A DNA stretch of 45,102 nt, from the NCBI GenBank assembly GCA_905339315.1, contig CAJPFL010000147.1, positions 1-45,102 on the forward strand, given 5' to 3'. Origin of the DNA: Rhodocyclaceae bacterium. Lineage in GTDB: Bacteria > Pseudomonadota > Gammaproteobacteria > Burkholderiales > Rhodocyclaceae. The notes under the pieces are model-generated. The model saw nothing but the letters and a program-made list of their open reading frames with translations, searched no databases and was not told where the DNA came from. Both the position numbers and the translations under genes were made by a program. Shown in pieces: positions 1 to 7,838 of the stretch; within the stretch, counting starts at the first letter, position 1; each line of letters begins with the position of its first letter.

Positions 1-252
1 GCCCCAGCCGCTGTTGCGCAGCTTGGCCGTGAGGAACAGCAGGCCGAAGTAGCCAACCAGGGTGAGGATGATGCCCGGATGCGGCAGCTTCAGCGCGGCC
101 GCGGCGCCGGCGGTGACGGCGGAAAACAGCAGCGTCATGGCGAGCAGCGCGTAGGTGTTGCGCAGCACCTTGTGGGTGGCGAGCAGCGAAGGCGCCGTGC
201 CGGCGTAGCGATCGGCCGGGATGGCGATGGCGTTGGGACGTTCGTTTCTCAT
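1..252 (-). CDS. BI-1/YccA family inner-membrane protein (partial, C-terminus beyond window)
   Basis: The first 84 residues of a Bax inhibitor-1/YccA (UPF0005) protein are present; the rest lies beyond the left edge. After a polar N-terminus of about 30 residues comes the family signature [18 protein letters not shown], then a membrane segment, a short loop with LPHPG, and a second segment ([14 protein letters not shown]). This matches the first two of the usual seven helices. In E. coli YccA interacts with the FtsH protease and SecY; other members are proposed to be leak channels or membrane stress factors. The ATG at 252 is preceded by a strong AGGAGG eight bases upstream, which fixes the start. 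It diverges from the LysR-type gene at 369. Family assignment is firm; the exact role is not shown by the sequence. Confidence 0.9.
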   Translation of the reverse strand, partial: MRNERPNAIAIPADRYAGTAPSLLATHKVLRNTYALLAMTLLFSAVTAGAAAALKLPHPGIILTLVGYFGLLFLTAKLRNSGWG

Positions 253-368
253 GGCGGATTCCTCCTGTGTAAGAAAGCGAGGCAAGTTTACGTCAAGGCA
301 ACAATCAAATAAAGTCGATTTTTCAGTATTGACAGTTCGTCTTTACCGAAGTTTCCCGGAGCCCGGTC
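253..368. promoter_or_regulatory. Divergent intergenic region, BI-1/YccA and nhaR
   Basis: These 116 bases must hold the promoters of both divergent genes. A LysR-like dyad, TTCG-N7-CGAA, lies at 336-350, and a TTGACA hexamer lies at 329-334 on the plus strand without a convincing -10 at the right distance. On the minus strand TTTATT and TAAACT, 17 bases apart, could serve the YccA-type gene. The dyad fits self-control by the LysR regulator, but this is inference. Confidence 0.35.
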
Positions 369-1271
369 ATGAACCTCAAGCACCTGTTTTATTTCTGGAA
401 AACCGCAAAGGAAGGCGGCATCATGCGGGCCGGCGAAGCCCTGCACATCACGCCGCAGACCATCAGCGGCCAGATCGGCCAGCTCGAACATAGTCTAGGC
501 ATAGAACTGTTTTCGCGCCAGGGCCGCGCGCTGGAGCTGACCGACGCCGGCCGGCTCGCCCTCGGCTATGCCGATGAAATCTTCTCCCTCGGCGCCGAAC
601 TCGAGCAGGCGATCCGCCATTATCCGAAGGAACGTCCGCTGACGTTCCGCGTCGGCGTCTCCGACGCGCTGCCGAAATCGCTGGCCTACCGCCTGCTGGA
701 ACCGGCCGTCGCCCTGGGCGAGCCCGTGCGCATCGTCTGCCGCGAAGGCCGGCTCGAGCGCCTGCTCTCCGAACTGGCGGTGCACCGCCTCGACCTCGTC
801 ATCGCCGACACGCCGCTGCCCGCGACGCTCGACGTGCGCGCCTTCAACCACCGCCTGGCCGAATCGGGCATGAGCTTCGTCGCCGCGCCGGCGCTGGCCG
901 CCCGCTGCAAGGAGGCCTTCCCCGCCTGCCTCGCCAGCCTGCCGCTGCTGGTGCCGGGCGAGGATGCCTCGTCGCGGCAGAAGCTGATGCGCTGGCTGGA
1001 GAAGACGCGCATCCGCCCGAAGATCGTCGGCGAGTTCGACGACAGCGCCCTGATGACGGCCTTCGGCCAGGCCGGCGTCGGCGTCTTCCCGGTGCCGACC
1101 ATCATCGAGGAAGAGATCGTTGCCGCCTACGGCGTGCAGGTGCTCGGCCGCAGCGTCGAGGCGCGCACCGAGTATTACGCCATCTCCGCCGAGCGCCGCG
1201 TCACGCATCCCTGCGTGCTGGCCATCGCGGAGTCGGCGCGAACGCGCTTCGCCGAGGCTGCGCCGCCCTGA
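369..1271 (+). CDS. nhaR: LysR-family transcriptional regulator, NhaR type
   Basis: A 300-residue LysR-type regulator. Residues 1-60 form the winged helix-turn-helix, with the NhaR-subfamily opening MNLKHLFYFWKTAKEGG and a recognition-helix region ITPQTISGQIGQLE. Residues about 90-290 form the effector-binding domain. In E. coli NhaR activates the sodium/proton antiporter nhaA in response to sodium and alkaline pH. No nhaA is adjacent here; the divergent neighbour is the BI-1/YccA protein, and the convergent neighbour is the last gene of the osmotic-stress operon, 26 bases away. The ATG at 369 has CGGAG about seven bases upstream. Subfamily membership is well supported; the target genes are unknown. 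Confidence 0.88.
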   Translation: MNLKHLFYFWKTAKEGGIMRAGEALHITPQTISGQIGQLEHSLGIELFSRQGRALELTDAGRLALGYADEIFSLGAELEQAIRHYPKERPLTFRVGVSDALPKSLAYRLLEPAVALGEPVRIVCREGRLERLLSELAVHRLDLVIADTPLPATLDVRAFNHRLAESGMSFVAAPALAARCKEAFPACLASLPLLVPGEDASSRQKLMRWLEKTRIRPKIVGEFDDSALMTAFGQAGVGVFPVPTIIEEEIVAAYGVQVLGRSVEARTEYYAISAERRVTHPCVLAIAESARTRFAEAAPP

Positions 1272-1297
1272 AACCGCCGTTCCGCGGGGACTGACTT

Positions 1298-2083
1298 TCA
1301 CCAGCGGCGCTTGCGCGCGGCGGCGAGGAATTCGTCGAGCAGCGGCGTGCAGTCGAGGACGGCTTCGTCCCCCGGCCGATGGAACTCGGGATGCCACTGC
1401 ACACCGTAGAGGAAGTTGCGGCCCTTGCCGCGAATCGCCTCAACGAGCCCGTCGGCCGCGCTCACCGCATCGACCTCCAGCTCGCGGCCGAGCACGCGCA
1501 CCGCCTGGTGGTGGATGGAAACCACGCCGCCGCCGGCGCCGCCGGCGAACAGGCGCGCGAGCAGGCCGCCCTCGGCGAAGCGCACCTCGTGCACATGGCG
1601 GTCGTAGTCGACGGTCTGGTGCGCCGCCGCCTCGGGTACCTGGCTGGCGATGTCCTGCCAGAGCGTGCCGCCGAGGGCGACGTTGATCAGCTGCATGCCG
1701 CGGCAGATGCCGAAGACCGGCTTGCCGGCCTCGAGGAATTCGTGCAGCAACTCCATCTCGTAGGTGTCGCGCACGGCGTCGCCGGCCCATTCCTCGCGCA
1801 GCGGCTCCTCGCCGTAGGCGCGCGGGCTGACGTCGGCGCCGCCCTGCAGGATGAGGCCGTCGAGGTGCTCGGCGTAGTCGCGCAGGCGGATGTTGCTGCG
1901 CATGAGGATGCCGTCCTGCACCACCGAGGGCACCATCAGCAGCAGCACTTCGCGCTGCGTCACCCACTGCGCCACCGATTGCTCGAGCACCTGCAGGGTC
2001 TTGCTGCGGATGCCCTGGGCGTCCGGCTCGGGATGAAAGATGCGCGCCGACAGGCCGATGCGCGCGGGCTTGTTGCGGCTCAT
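1298..2083 (-). CDS. Class-I gamma-glutamyl hydrolase / glutamine amidotransferase (PuuD-like, peptidase C26)
   Basis: A 261-residue cytosolic hydrolase of the gamma-glutamyl-gamma-aminobutyrate hydrolase family. The nucleophile elbow GICRGMQ puts the catalytic cysteine at C127. The histidine/glutamate pair is H231/E233 in the QWHPEF motif, and SIHHQAV (about 189-195) is the usual substrate-side motif. Family members cut gamma-glutamyl bonds, for example gamma-glutamyl-GABA in putrescine breakdown. No other putrescine gene is present here. Its start overlaps the stop of the upstream glutamate-cysteine ligase-like gene by four bases (ATGA), making it the last gene of the osmotic operon. That coupling suggests it acts on a gamma-glutamyl product of the upstream enzyme, which is inference. 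Confidence 0.88.
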   Translation of the reverse strand: MSRNKPARIGLSARIFHPEPDAQGIRSKTLQVLEQSVAQWVTQREVLLLMVPSVVQDGILMRSNIRLRDYAEHLDGLILQGGADVSPRAYGEEPLREEWAGDAVRDTYEMELLHEFLEAGKPVFGICRGMQLINVALGGTLWQDIASQVPEAAAHQTVDYDRHVHEVRFAEGGLLARLFAGGAGGGVVSIHHQAVRVLGRELEVDAVSAADGLVEAIRGKGRNFLYGVQWHPEFHRPGDEAVLDCTPLLDEFLAAARKRRW

Positions 2084-3216
2084 GACTTTTTCCCTTCGGT
2101 GGAGCGGAAGCAGCGCACGGCGGCGTCGACGACGCCCTGCACGCTGCCCTCCTCGGCATGCTGCCGTCGCAGGAAGCCGGCATGGTTGCCCTCCCGCGCG
2201 GCGACAGTGCGGATCTCTTCAAGGGCCGCCTCGCTGCCGAGGGCGGCGGCATGCGGCCCGATCGACGCCAGCGTGGCAAGGATGTCCTCGCGCAGGGACA
2301 GGCTGTCGTGGCTCTGCGGATGCACGATGACGCCGTCGAGGCCGAAGCGGCAGGCCTGGAAGCGGTTGTAGTTGTAGACCAGGTAGTCGTCCTCGACCGG
2401 CGGCGGCTCGGCACGCGTCAGGAGGTGCCGGCAGAGGGCCTGCAGGTAGCAGGCCAGCGCCGCGGCGCGCTCCACCGTCAGCGGGGTATCACAGACGCGC
2501 AGCTCGTTGGTGCCGAAGTCCGGCTTCGGCCGGATGTCCCAGTAGAAGTCCTTCATGCTCTTGACCACGCCGGTGTTTTCCATCTTGGCGAAGTAGCCCC
2601 GCTCGAAGTCCTCCCACTTCAGCAGGAAGGGCGCCCGGCCGGAAAGCGGGAAGGCGAACACCGAGTTCAGCCGCGCCGAATCGAAGAGCGTGTCCGTCCC
2701 CTGGGAGTACGGCGAGGAAGCCGACAGGGCGATGAAGTGCGGCAGGTAGCGGTTCAGCGCATGCAGCAGGAACAGCGCCTCGTCGGCGGAACTGCAGCCG
2801 ACATGCACGTGCTGGCCGAACACCGTGAACTGCTTGGCCAGATAGCCGTAGAGGGCCGAGATCTCCTTGAAGCGCGGCTTGGAGAAGATCCGCTGGTTGA
2901 ACCAGCGCTGGAAGGGATGGGTGCCGCCGCCGCAGACGGCGACGTTGATGCGGTCGCCCGCCGCCACCAGCGTGTCGCGGATGTCGCGCAACTGGGCCAG
3001 CAGCTCGCCGTGATTGCGCTGCACGTCGGTGGCCACCTCGATCATGCTTTCGGTGATCTCCGGCTTGACGTCGCCCGGGAAGCGCGAGCGCCCCAGCAGG
3101 TGCAGCATGTCGGAGGCCGATGCCGACAGGTCGAAGTCGGCCGGGTTGACCAGCTGCAGTTCCAGCTCGACGCCCAGGGTCAGGGACGCCGATGCCCTGA
3201 AGGGTTCGAGCGGCAT
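2080..3216 (-). CDS. YbdK-type carboxylate-amine ligase (glutamate-cysteine ligase family 2)
   Basis: A 378-residue member of the GCS2 family. Its nucleotide- and metal-binding signature starts near the N-terminus ([10 protein letters not shown], about 14-23), followed by [11 protein letters not shown], a histidine-rich GQHVHVGC stretch and a late [10 protein letters not shown] block, all typical of YbdK proteins. YbdK of E. coli has weak glutamate-cysteine ligase activity, so the true substrate of many members is unknown. Several longer in-frame starts exist upstream, but the ATG at 3216 shares one base with the antiporter stop (TGATG) and begins where the family begins. The next gene codes for a gamma-glutamyl hydrolase, so synthesis and cleavage of a gamma-glutamyl bond are neighbours here. 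Substrate identity is uncertain. Confidence 0.88.
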   Translation of the reverse strand: MPLEPFRASASLTLGVELELQLVNPADFDLSASASDMLHLLGRSRFPGDVKPEITESMIEVATDVQRNHGELLAQLRDIRDTLVAAGDRINVAVCGGGTHPFQRWFNQRIFSKPRFKEISALYGYLAKQFTVFGQHVHVGCSSADEALFLLHALNRYLPHFIALSASSPYSQGTDTLFDSARLNSVFAFPLSGRAPFLLKWEDFERGYFAKMENTGVVKSMKDFYWDIRPKPDFGTNELRVCDTPLTVERAAALACYLQALCRHLLTRAEPPPVEDDYLVYNYNRFQACRFGLDGVIVHPQSHDSLSLREDILATLASIGPHAAALGSEAALEEIRTVAAREGNHAGFLRRQHAEEGSVQGVVDAAVRCFRSTEGKKS

Positions 3217-4406
3217 CAGGCTTCCTCCCGCCGGGCCGCTTCGCCGGCCCAGATCAGGGCGCGCTGGGTGACAACCGGCCCGATCACCTCCAGCAGCAGC
3301 ACCATGGCCATGATCGCCTTCAGCTCGTCGATCAGGCCCAGTCCCAGATGCCGCGTCTGCTCGAGGAGCAGGATGGCGAACACCGACAGGGGCGTGAGCG
3401 CCAGGCCGGTCAGCGCCCCCTTGCGCCAGCTCATGCCGCTCGGGTGGGCGAACAGCGTCGTCGTTGCCGTTTTCACCCCCAGGCGCGCCGCCACCACGGC
3501 CAGCGCCAGCCAGGCCCCGGAGACCGCCTGACGCCAGTCGATCGTCGCCGCGACGAAAACGAACAGCAGGATGGTCAGCAGGTCGCCCAGCGCGCCGAAG
3601 TTGCGCTGCGCCTGCGAGAGCACGACGCGGCGGTGCCGCGCCACGATGCCGAAGGCCAGCGCCGCCAGCAGCGGCGAGAATTTCAGGGCATGGGTCAGCG
3701 CCGTCAGGGCCAGGACGGCCACGGCAAAGGCCAGCGTGGCATTGCGGTCCACGCCGCCGAGCACGCGCAGCAGCGCCGGCACCGCCACGCCGAAGAGCGC
3801 GCCCACCCCGGCGGAGACTGCCAGCACCACCAGGCTGCTCCAGACCGCCTGCAGGATGCCGCCGTCGCTGAGCAGGAGGCCGTAGCCGACGACGATCTTG
3901 AAGACGATCACCGCCAGCACGCAGTTGAAGGCCGACAGGTGCAGCGTGCGTTCCGTGACCTGGCCGGAGCTGCGCAGCTCGTTCGCCACCCGCAGCACCG
4001 CCGCGGGCGAGGTGGACATCGACAGGGCCGCCAGCAGCAGCGCCGGCACCGGGTCGACCGAAAACGCCTGCGCGATGAAGAACACGGCAACGAAGCAGCC
4101 GCCCGCCTCGACCACGCTGGTGACAGCCAGCCAGGGATTGACGCGCAGCCAGCCGAGGTTGATGCGGTAGCCCAGCTCGAAGAGGATCAGGCCGAAGGCG
4201 ACGTCCGCCAGCAACGCCATGGAGCCGCCGCGCACCTCGGGCAGCACGCCCGCCTGGCCGGCGGCGAGGAGGAAGCCGACGATGCCGTAGCTGCTGATCC
4301 TGGGCAGGGTCAGCCAGCGCTGCCCCAGTTCCCCCGCCACCCAGGCGAGCACCAGGGCGAAGGGCCATGCGATCTCGCGCAACAGCGCAGCGACTATTTC
4401 GGGCAT
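3216..4406 (-). CDS. Cation:proton antiporter, CPA2/KefB-type membrane domain without RCK domain
   Basis: A 396-residue integral membrane protein with about 12 hydrophobic segments, opening with [12 protein letters not shown] and running through [17 protein letters not shown] (about 34-50). It resembles the Na+/H+ exchanger domain of KefB/KefC and the CPA2 antiporters. It ends shortly after the last membrane helix and lacks the cytosolic RCK/TrkA-N domain that gates Kef systems with glutathione and NADH. I chose the ATG at 4406 because the first helix follows at once and the 39 residues of open frame upstream are arginine/proline-rich filler overlapping the mscS-type gene. It overlaps that gene's stop by 13 bases and the ligase start by one base. 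Likely role: monovalent cation/proton exchange during osmotic adjustment. The ion cannot be told from sequence. Confidence 0.85.
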   Translation of the reverse strand: MPEIVAALLREIAWPFALVLAWVAGELGQRWLTLPRISSYGIVGFLLAAGQAGVLPEVRGGSMALLADVAFGLILFELGYRINLGWLRVNPWLAVTSVVEAGGCFVAVFFIAQAFSVDPVPALLLAALSMSTSPAAVLRVANELRSSGQVTERTLHLSAFNCVLAVIVFKIVVGYGLLLSDGGILQAVWSSLVVLAVSAGVGALFGVAVPALLRVLGGVDRNATLAFAVAVLALTALTHALKFSPLLAALAFGIVARHRRVVLSQAQRNFGALGDLLTILLFVFVAATIDWRQAVSGAWLALAVVAARLGVKTATTTLFAHPSGMSWRKGALTGLALTPLSVFAILLLEQTRHLGLGLIDELKAIMAMVLLLEVIGPVVTQRALIWAGEAARREEA

Positions 4407-5263
4407 GCAGACTCTCCCGCGGGCGGACGGTAGACCAGCTTGACGTGCGGGAAGGGGATCTCGATGCCCTCGCGGTCGAAGGCCGCCTTCAGGCGGCGCA
4501 GGTATTCGCGCCGCACGTTCCATTGCTCCAGCGGCACCACCTTGAAGCGGCAGCGGATCACCACGGAGGAATCCCCCCAGCGCTCGACGCCGGCGACGTC
4601 GAGCGCGTCAAGGATCTTCGCCGAGAAGGCCGCGTCCTGCCGCAGTTCCTCGCCGACCTGCCGCATCACCCCGATGACGCGATCGACGTCCTCGCCGTAG
4701 GCGACGCCGGCATCGATGACGGCGTTGGCGTAGCCGAGGCTCATGTTGGTGACGACGGAAATGTTGCCGTTGGGCACGTAGTGCACATTGCCCGAGTAGT
4801 CGCGCAGCCGCAGGTAGCGCAAAGTCAGCTCCTCCACCACGCCGGACTTGCCGCCGGCCTCGACGATGTCGCCGACGCGGATCTGGTTTTCCAACAGCAG
4901 GAAGAAGCCGGTGAAATAGTCCTTCACCAGGCTCTGCGCGCCGAAGCCGAGGGCGATGCCGACGACGCCGGCGGCGCCGAGGATCGGCGCCACCGAGACG
5001 CCGAACTCGCCGAGGAGGAGGATGCCGGTGACCACCGTCACCAGCACCGTGAACACGTAGCGGATGACCCGCGACAGGGTATGGATGCGGCGGCCGTCCT
5101 CGGCGCTGTCCTGGCGCTCCTGCACCGCCTTGCGCACGCGCGAGATGAGGCGCGGGATGAAGCGCAGGGCGATGGCGGCCAGGAAGAGGATCAGCAGCAC
5201 GCGCGCCGGCGTCGCCAGGTAGGCCGGCAGGGCGGCGGCGAATGCATCGAGTGTCTGTCTCAT
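4394..5263 (-). CDS. mscS: Small mechanosensitive channel, MscS family
   Basis: A 289-residue MscS protein close in length to E. coli MscS (286). It has three predicted membrane helices in the first 130 residues. The pore-lining third helix and its exit carry the hallmark [20 protein letters not shown], followed by the beta domain with [19 protein letters not shown] and VPNGNI. The channel opens on hypo-osmotic shock to release small solutes. Its ATG at 5263 shares a base with the stop of the upstream GH15 gene (TGATG). Lying between trehalose genes and a cation antiporter, it fits a solute-efflux safety valve for the same stress response. The C-terminus runs 13 bases into the antiporter gene. 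Confidence 0.92.
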   Translation of the reverse strand: MRQTLDAFAAALPAYLATPARVLLILFLAAIALRFIPRLISRVRKAVQERQDSAEDGRRIHTLSRVIRYVFTVLVTVVTGILLLGEFGVSVAPILGAAGVVGIALGFGAQSLVKDYFTGFFLLLENQIRVGDIVEAGGKSGVVEELTLRYLRLRDYSGNVHYVPNGNISVVTNMSLGYANAVIDAGVAYGEDVDRVIGVMRQVGEELRQDAAFSAKILDALDVAGVERWGDSSVVIRCRFKVVPLEQWNVRREYLRRLKAAFDREGIEIPFPHVKLVYRPPAGESACPK

Positions 5264-7050
5264 CAGAAGGCCTGGTCCCAGCGCACGCTGAGGCGGATCG
5301 CGGAATTGATCAGCCCCACCATGCTGTAGGTTTGCACGAAATTGCCCCATTGCTCGCCGCTCTTCGGGTCGATGTGCTCGGCCAGCAGCCCGTGGCGGTT
5401 GCGGCTGGCGAGCAGGCGCTCGAAGAGGGCGCGCGCCTCGTCGCGGCGGCCGAGCGCCGAGAGCGCATTGATGTACCAGAAGGTGCAGATCAGGAAGGCG
5501 TTCTCGGGCCTGCCGAAATCGTCCTTCTCGACGTAGCGGAAGATGAAGTCGCCGTGGCGCAGTTCGCGCTCGACGGCGGCGACCGTGCCGGCGAAGCGCG
5601 GGTCGTCCGCCTGCAGGAAGCCGACCTCGTTCAGCAGCAGCAGGCTGGCGTCCATCGAGTTGCCGTCGAGGGTGGCGACGAAGCTGTTGAGCTTGCCGTT
5701 CCAGGCCCGCTCGCAGACGACGCGGTGGATGCGCTCGGCCTGGCTGTGCCAGTAGTCCCGGCGCTGCGCCAGCCCGAGCCGCTCGGCGATCTTCGCCAGG
5801 CGGTCGCAGGCGGCCCAGCACATGACGCTGGAAAAGGTATGCACGCGCGCGCTGCCGCGCAGCTCCCACAGGCCGGCGTCGGGCTGGTCATGCACCTGCA
5901 CGGCGCGCTCGCCAAGCGCTTCGAGCCGGTGGAACAGCGCCTCGTCGCCGCAGCGCACCAGGCGACGGTCGAAGAAGACGTGGGTGGCGGTGAGGATGGC
6001 CGAGCCGTAGACGTCGTGCTGCACCTGCCGGTAGGCCTGGTTGCCGACGCGCACCGGGCCCATGCCGCGGTAGCCGGGCAGGCTGTCGAGCTCGCGCTCC
6101 TCGATCTCGGCGCGGCCGTTGATGCGGTACACCGGCTGCAGCACGGCATCCTTCGCCCCGGCGGCGATGTTCACGACGTAGCCGAGATAGCGCTCCATGG
6201 TGCGCGTCGTGCCGAGGCGGTTGAGGGCGTTCACGACGAAATAGCCGTCGCGCAGCCAGCAGTAGCGGTAGTCCCAGTTGCGGCCGCTGCCGGCGGCTTC
6301 CGGGATCGAGGTGGTCATGGCGGCGACGATGGCGCCGGAGTCGTCGTAGGCATTCAGCTTGAGCGTGATGGCGGCGCGGATCACCGCCTCCTGCCATTCG
6401 AAGGGAATCGAGAGGTAGCGCACCCATTCGCGCCAGTAGGCGGCGGTTTCCTCGGCGAAGCGCCGCGCGGTCTCGCCCACCGCGCCCTGCAGGGTCTCGT
6501 CGGGGCCGAGGATCAGCGTCACGCTGTCTTCGAGGAAAAACGGCATCTCCTCGAGGACGGCGGTGATCGAAGCGTCGGTGGTCAGGCGCAGCGTCAGGTC
6601 CGGCGTGACGAAGCGGATGTGGTTGCTGCCCCAGGTCACGGCCGGGCGCGTGCGGCCGTAGTCGTGGGCGGGGCGCACGCGCAGGACGATGCGCGGGCTG
6701 CCGGCCAGCCGCCGCACCTGGCGCACCAGACTCATCGGCGCGAACATCCGGCCATGCGAGCGGAAGCGCGGCGAGAAGTCCGTCACCTCGATCGCGCCGC
6801 CGTGGCGGTCGTGCAGGCGCGTCACCAGGATCGCCGTGTTGGTCAGGTATTCCTGCTCGGCATGCGTGAAATCCAGCAGGTCGACGGCCATGTAGCCGTA
6901 ATCCGCCTCGCCGTCGCGTTCGCGCAGCAGCGAACAGAACATGGCGTCGCCGTCGAAGCGCGGGAAGCAGGCCCAGACGACGTCGGCGCGCGCGTTGATC
7001 AGCGCGCCGATGCTGCAGTTGCCGATCAGTGCCAGATCGAGGGTGTTCAT
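5263..7050 (-). CDS. Glycoside hydrolase family 15 protein (glucoamylase/trehalase-like)
   Basis: A 595-residue GH15 protein with no signal peptide, so probably cytosolic. The N-terminal domain (about 1-200) opens with LALIGNCSIGALI and includes CFPRFDGDAMF, as in the bacterial trehalase-like GH15 group. The catalytic alpha/alpha barrel shows NWDYRYCWLRDGYFVVNAL at about 258-276 and the late EHIDPKSGEQWGNF motif that carries the second catalytic acid. GH15 enzymes release beta-glucose from alpha-glucans or cleave trehalose with inversion. Being sandwiched between otsB and mscS suggests trimming of trehalose or a related glucan, though I cannot tell which substrate. It overlaps otsB by four bases (ATGA) and mscS by one. 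Confidence 0.9.
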   Translation of the reverse strand: MNTLDLALIGNCSIGALINARADVVWACFPRFDGDAMFCSLLRERDGEADYGYMAVDLLDFTHAEQEYLTNTAILVTRLHDRHGGAIEVTDFSPRFRSHGRMFAPMSLVRQVRRLAGSPRIVLRVRPAHDYGRTRPAVTWGSNHIRFVTPDLTLRLTTDASITAVLEEMPFFLEDSVTLILGPDETLQGAVGETARRFAEETAAYWREWVRYLSIPFEWQEAVIRAAITLKLNAYDDSGAIVAAMTTSIPEAAGSGRNWDYRYCWLRDGYFVVNALNRLGTTRTMERYLGYVVNIAAGAKDAVLQPVYRINGRAEIEERELDSLPGYRGMGPVRVGNQAYRQVQHDVYGSAILTATHVFFDRRLVRCGDEALFHRLEALGERAVQVHDQPDAGLWELRGSARVHTFSSVMCWAACDRLAKIAERLGLAQRRDYWHSQAERIHRVVCERAWNGKLNSFVATLDGNSMDASLLLLNEVGFLQADDPRFAGTVAAVERELRHGDFIFRYVEKDDFGRPENAFLICTFWYINALSALGRRDEARALFERLLASRNRHGLLAEHIDPKSGEQWGNFVQTYSMVGLINSAIRLSVRWDQAF

Positions 7051-7838
7051 CTGCGCTCCTCCTCCTTCCCGGTTCCGTTGCAGGCCGGCGAGCGTGCCAG
7101 CAGCGCTTCCAGCCAGGCGCGCACCGCGGCGACGCCGTCGAGCCGCGCGCGCGCCGCCGTCCTGCCGGCGCCGACCTTGATGGAACAGCCGCCCATGGCA
7201 TTGACGACGCCGAAGCCGTATTCGTCGGTGACGTCGTCGCCGATGAACACCGGCAGGCGGTCACGGAACGGCGCCTCCGCCATGAACTCGGCGATCGCCG
7301 TTCCCTTGTCGCGGCCGGCCGGCTTGACTTCCAGCACGCACTTGCCGGGCTGCAGGCGCAGGCTGCCGCCGGCCTCCGCCACCAGCTCGCCCAGCGCCTT
7401 GCCCACATGCCGGCGCAGTTTCGGCGCGCGGCGATAATGTACCGCGAGCGTCAGGCCCTTGTCCTCGACCAGCAGCCCGGGCTTGCCTGCCATCGCCGCA
7501 TCGACGTCCGCCCGCAGGCGCGGCCAGTCGATGTTTTTCGGCGCGTGCCGGTGCAGGCCGCCGCCGGCATCGCGGCGTTCCATGCCGTGCTGGCCGGCAA
7601 TCGGCAGGTGCGGGCCGGGGAAGAGCGCGTCCACGTCATCGATGCGGCGGCCGCTGATCAGCGCCACCGCTCCGCCGGCGCAGTCGTGCAGGCGCCGGAT
7701 CAGCGCCACCAGCTCGCCGTCCACGCGTACCCCCGAGGGCGTTTCGGCAAGCTCCAGCAGGGTGCCGTCGATGTCGAAAAAGAACGCCCAGCGTTCCCCG
7801 GCCGTCGGCAGCGCCGCCGCCGTCTCCTGTCCGCTCAT
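7047..7838 (-). CDS. otsB: Trehalose-6-phosphate phosphatase
   Basis: A 263-residue HAD-superfamily phosphatase. The catalytic motif DIDGTLLEL places the nucleophile and acid aspartates at D22 and D24. ISGRRIDDVDALF is motif II, and GDDVTDEYGF near the C-terminus is the motif with the magnesium-binding aspartates typical of OtsB. It removes phosphate from trehalose 6-phosphate made by OtsA. The open frame continues about 67 codons upstream inside otsA, but the ATG at 7838 overlaps the otsA stop in an ATGA junction and gives the normal OtsB length, so that start is used. Confidence 0.95.
   Translation of the reverse strand: MSGQETAAALPTAGERWAFFFDIDGTLLELAETPSGVRVDGELVALIRRLHDCAGGAVALISGRRIDDVDALFPGPHLPIAGQHGMERRDAGGGLHRHAPKNIDWPRLRADVDAAMAGKPGLLVEDKGLTLAVHYRRAPKLRRHVGKALGELVAEAGGSLRLQPGKCVLEVKPAGRDKGTAIAEFMAEAPFRDRLPVFIGDDVTDEYGFGVVNAMGGCSIKVGAGRTAARARLDGVAAVRAWLEALLARSPACNGTGKEEERR

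Noticed and set aside
5242-7437. A 731-codon plus-strand frame opposite the GH15 gene
   Set aside because: Antisense shadow of an intact GH15 gene, rich in His, Gln and Ala.
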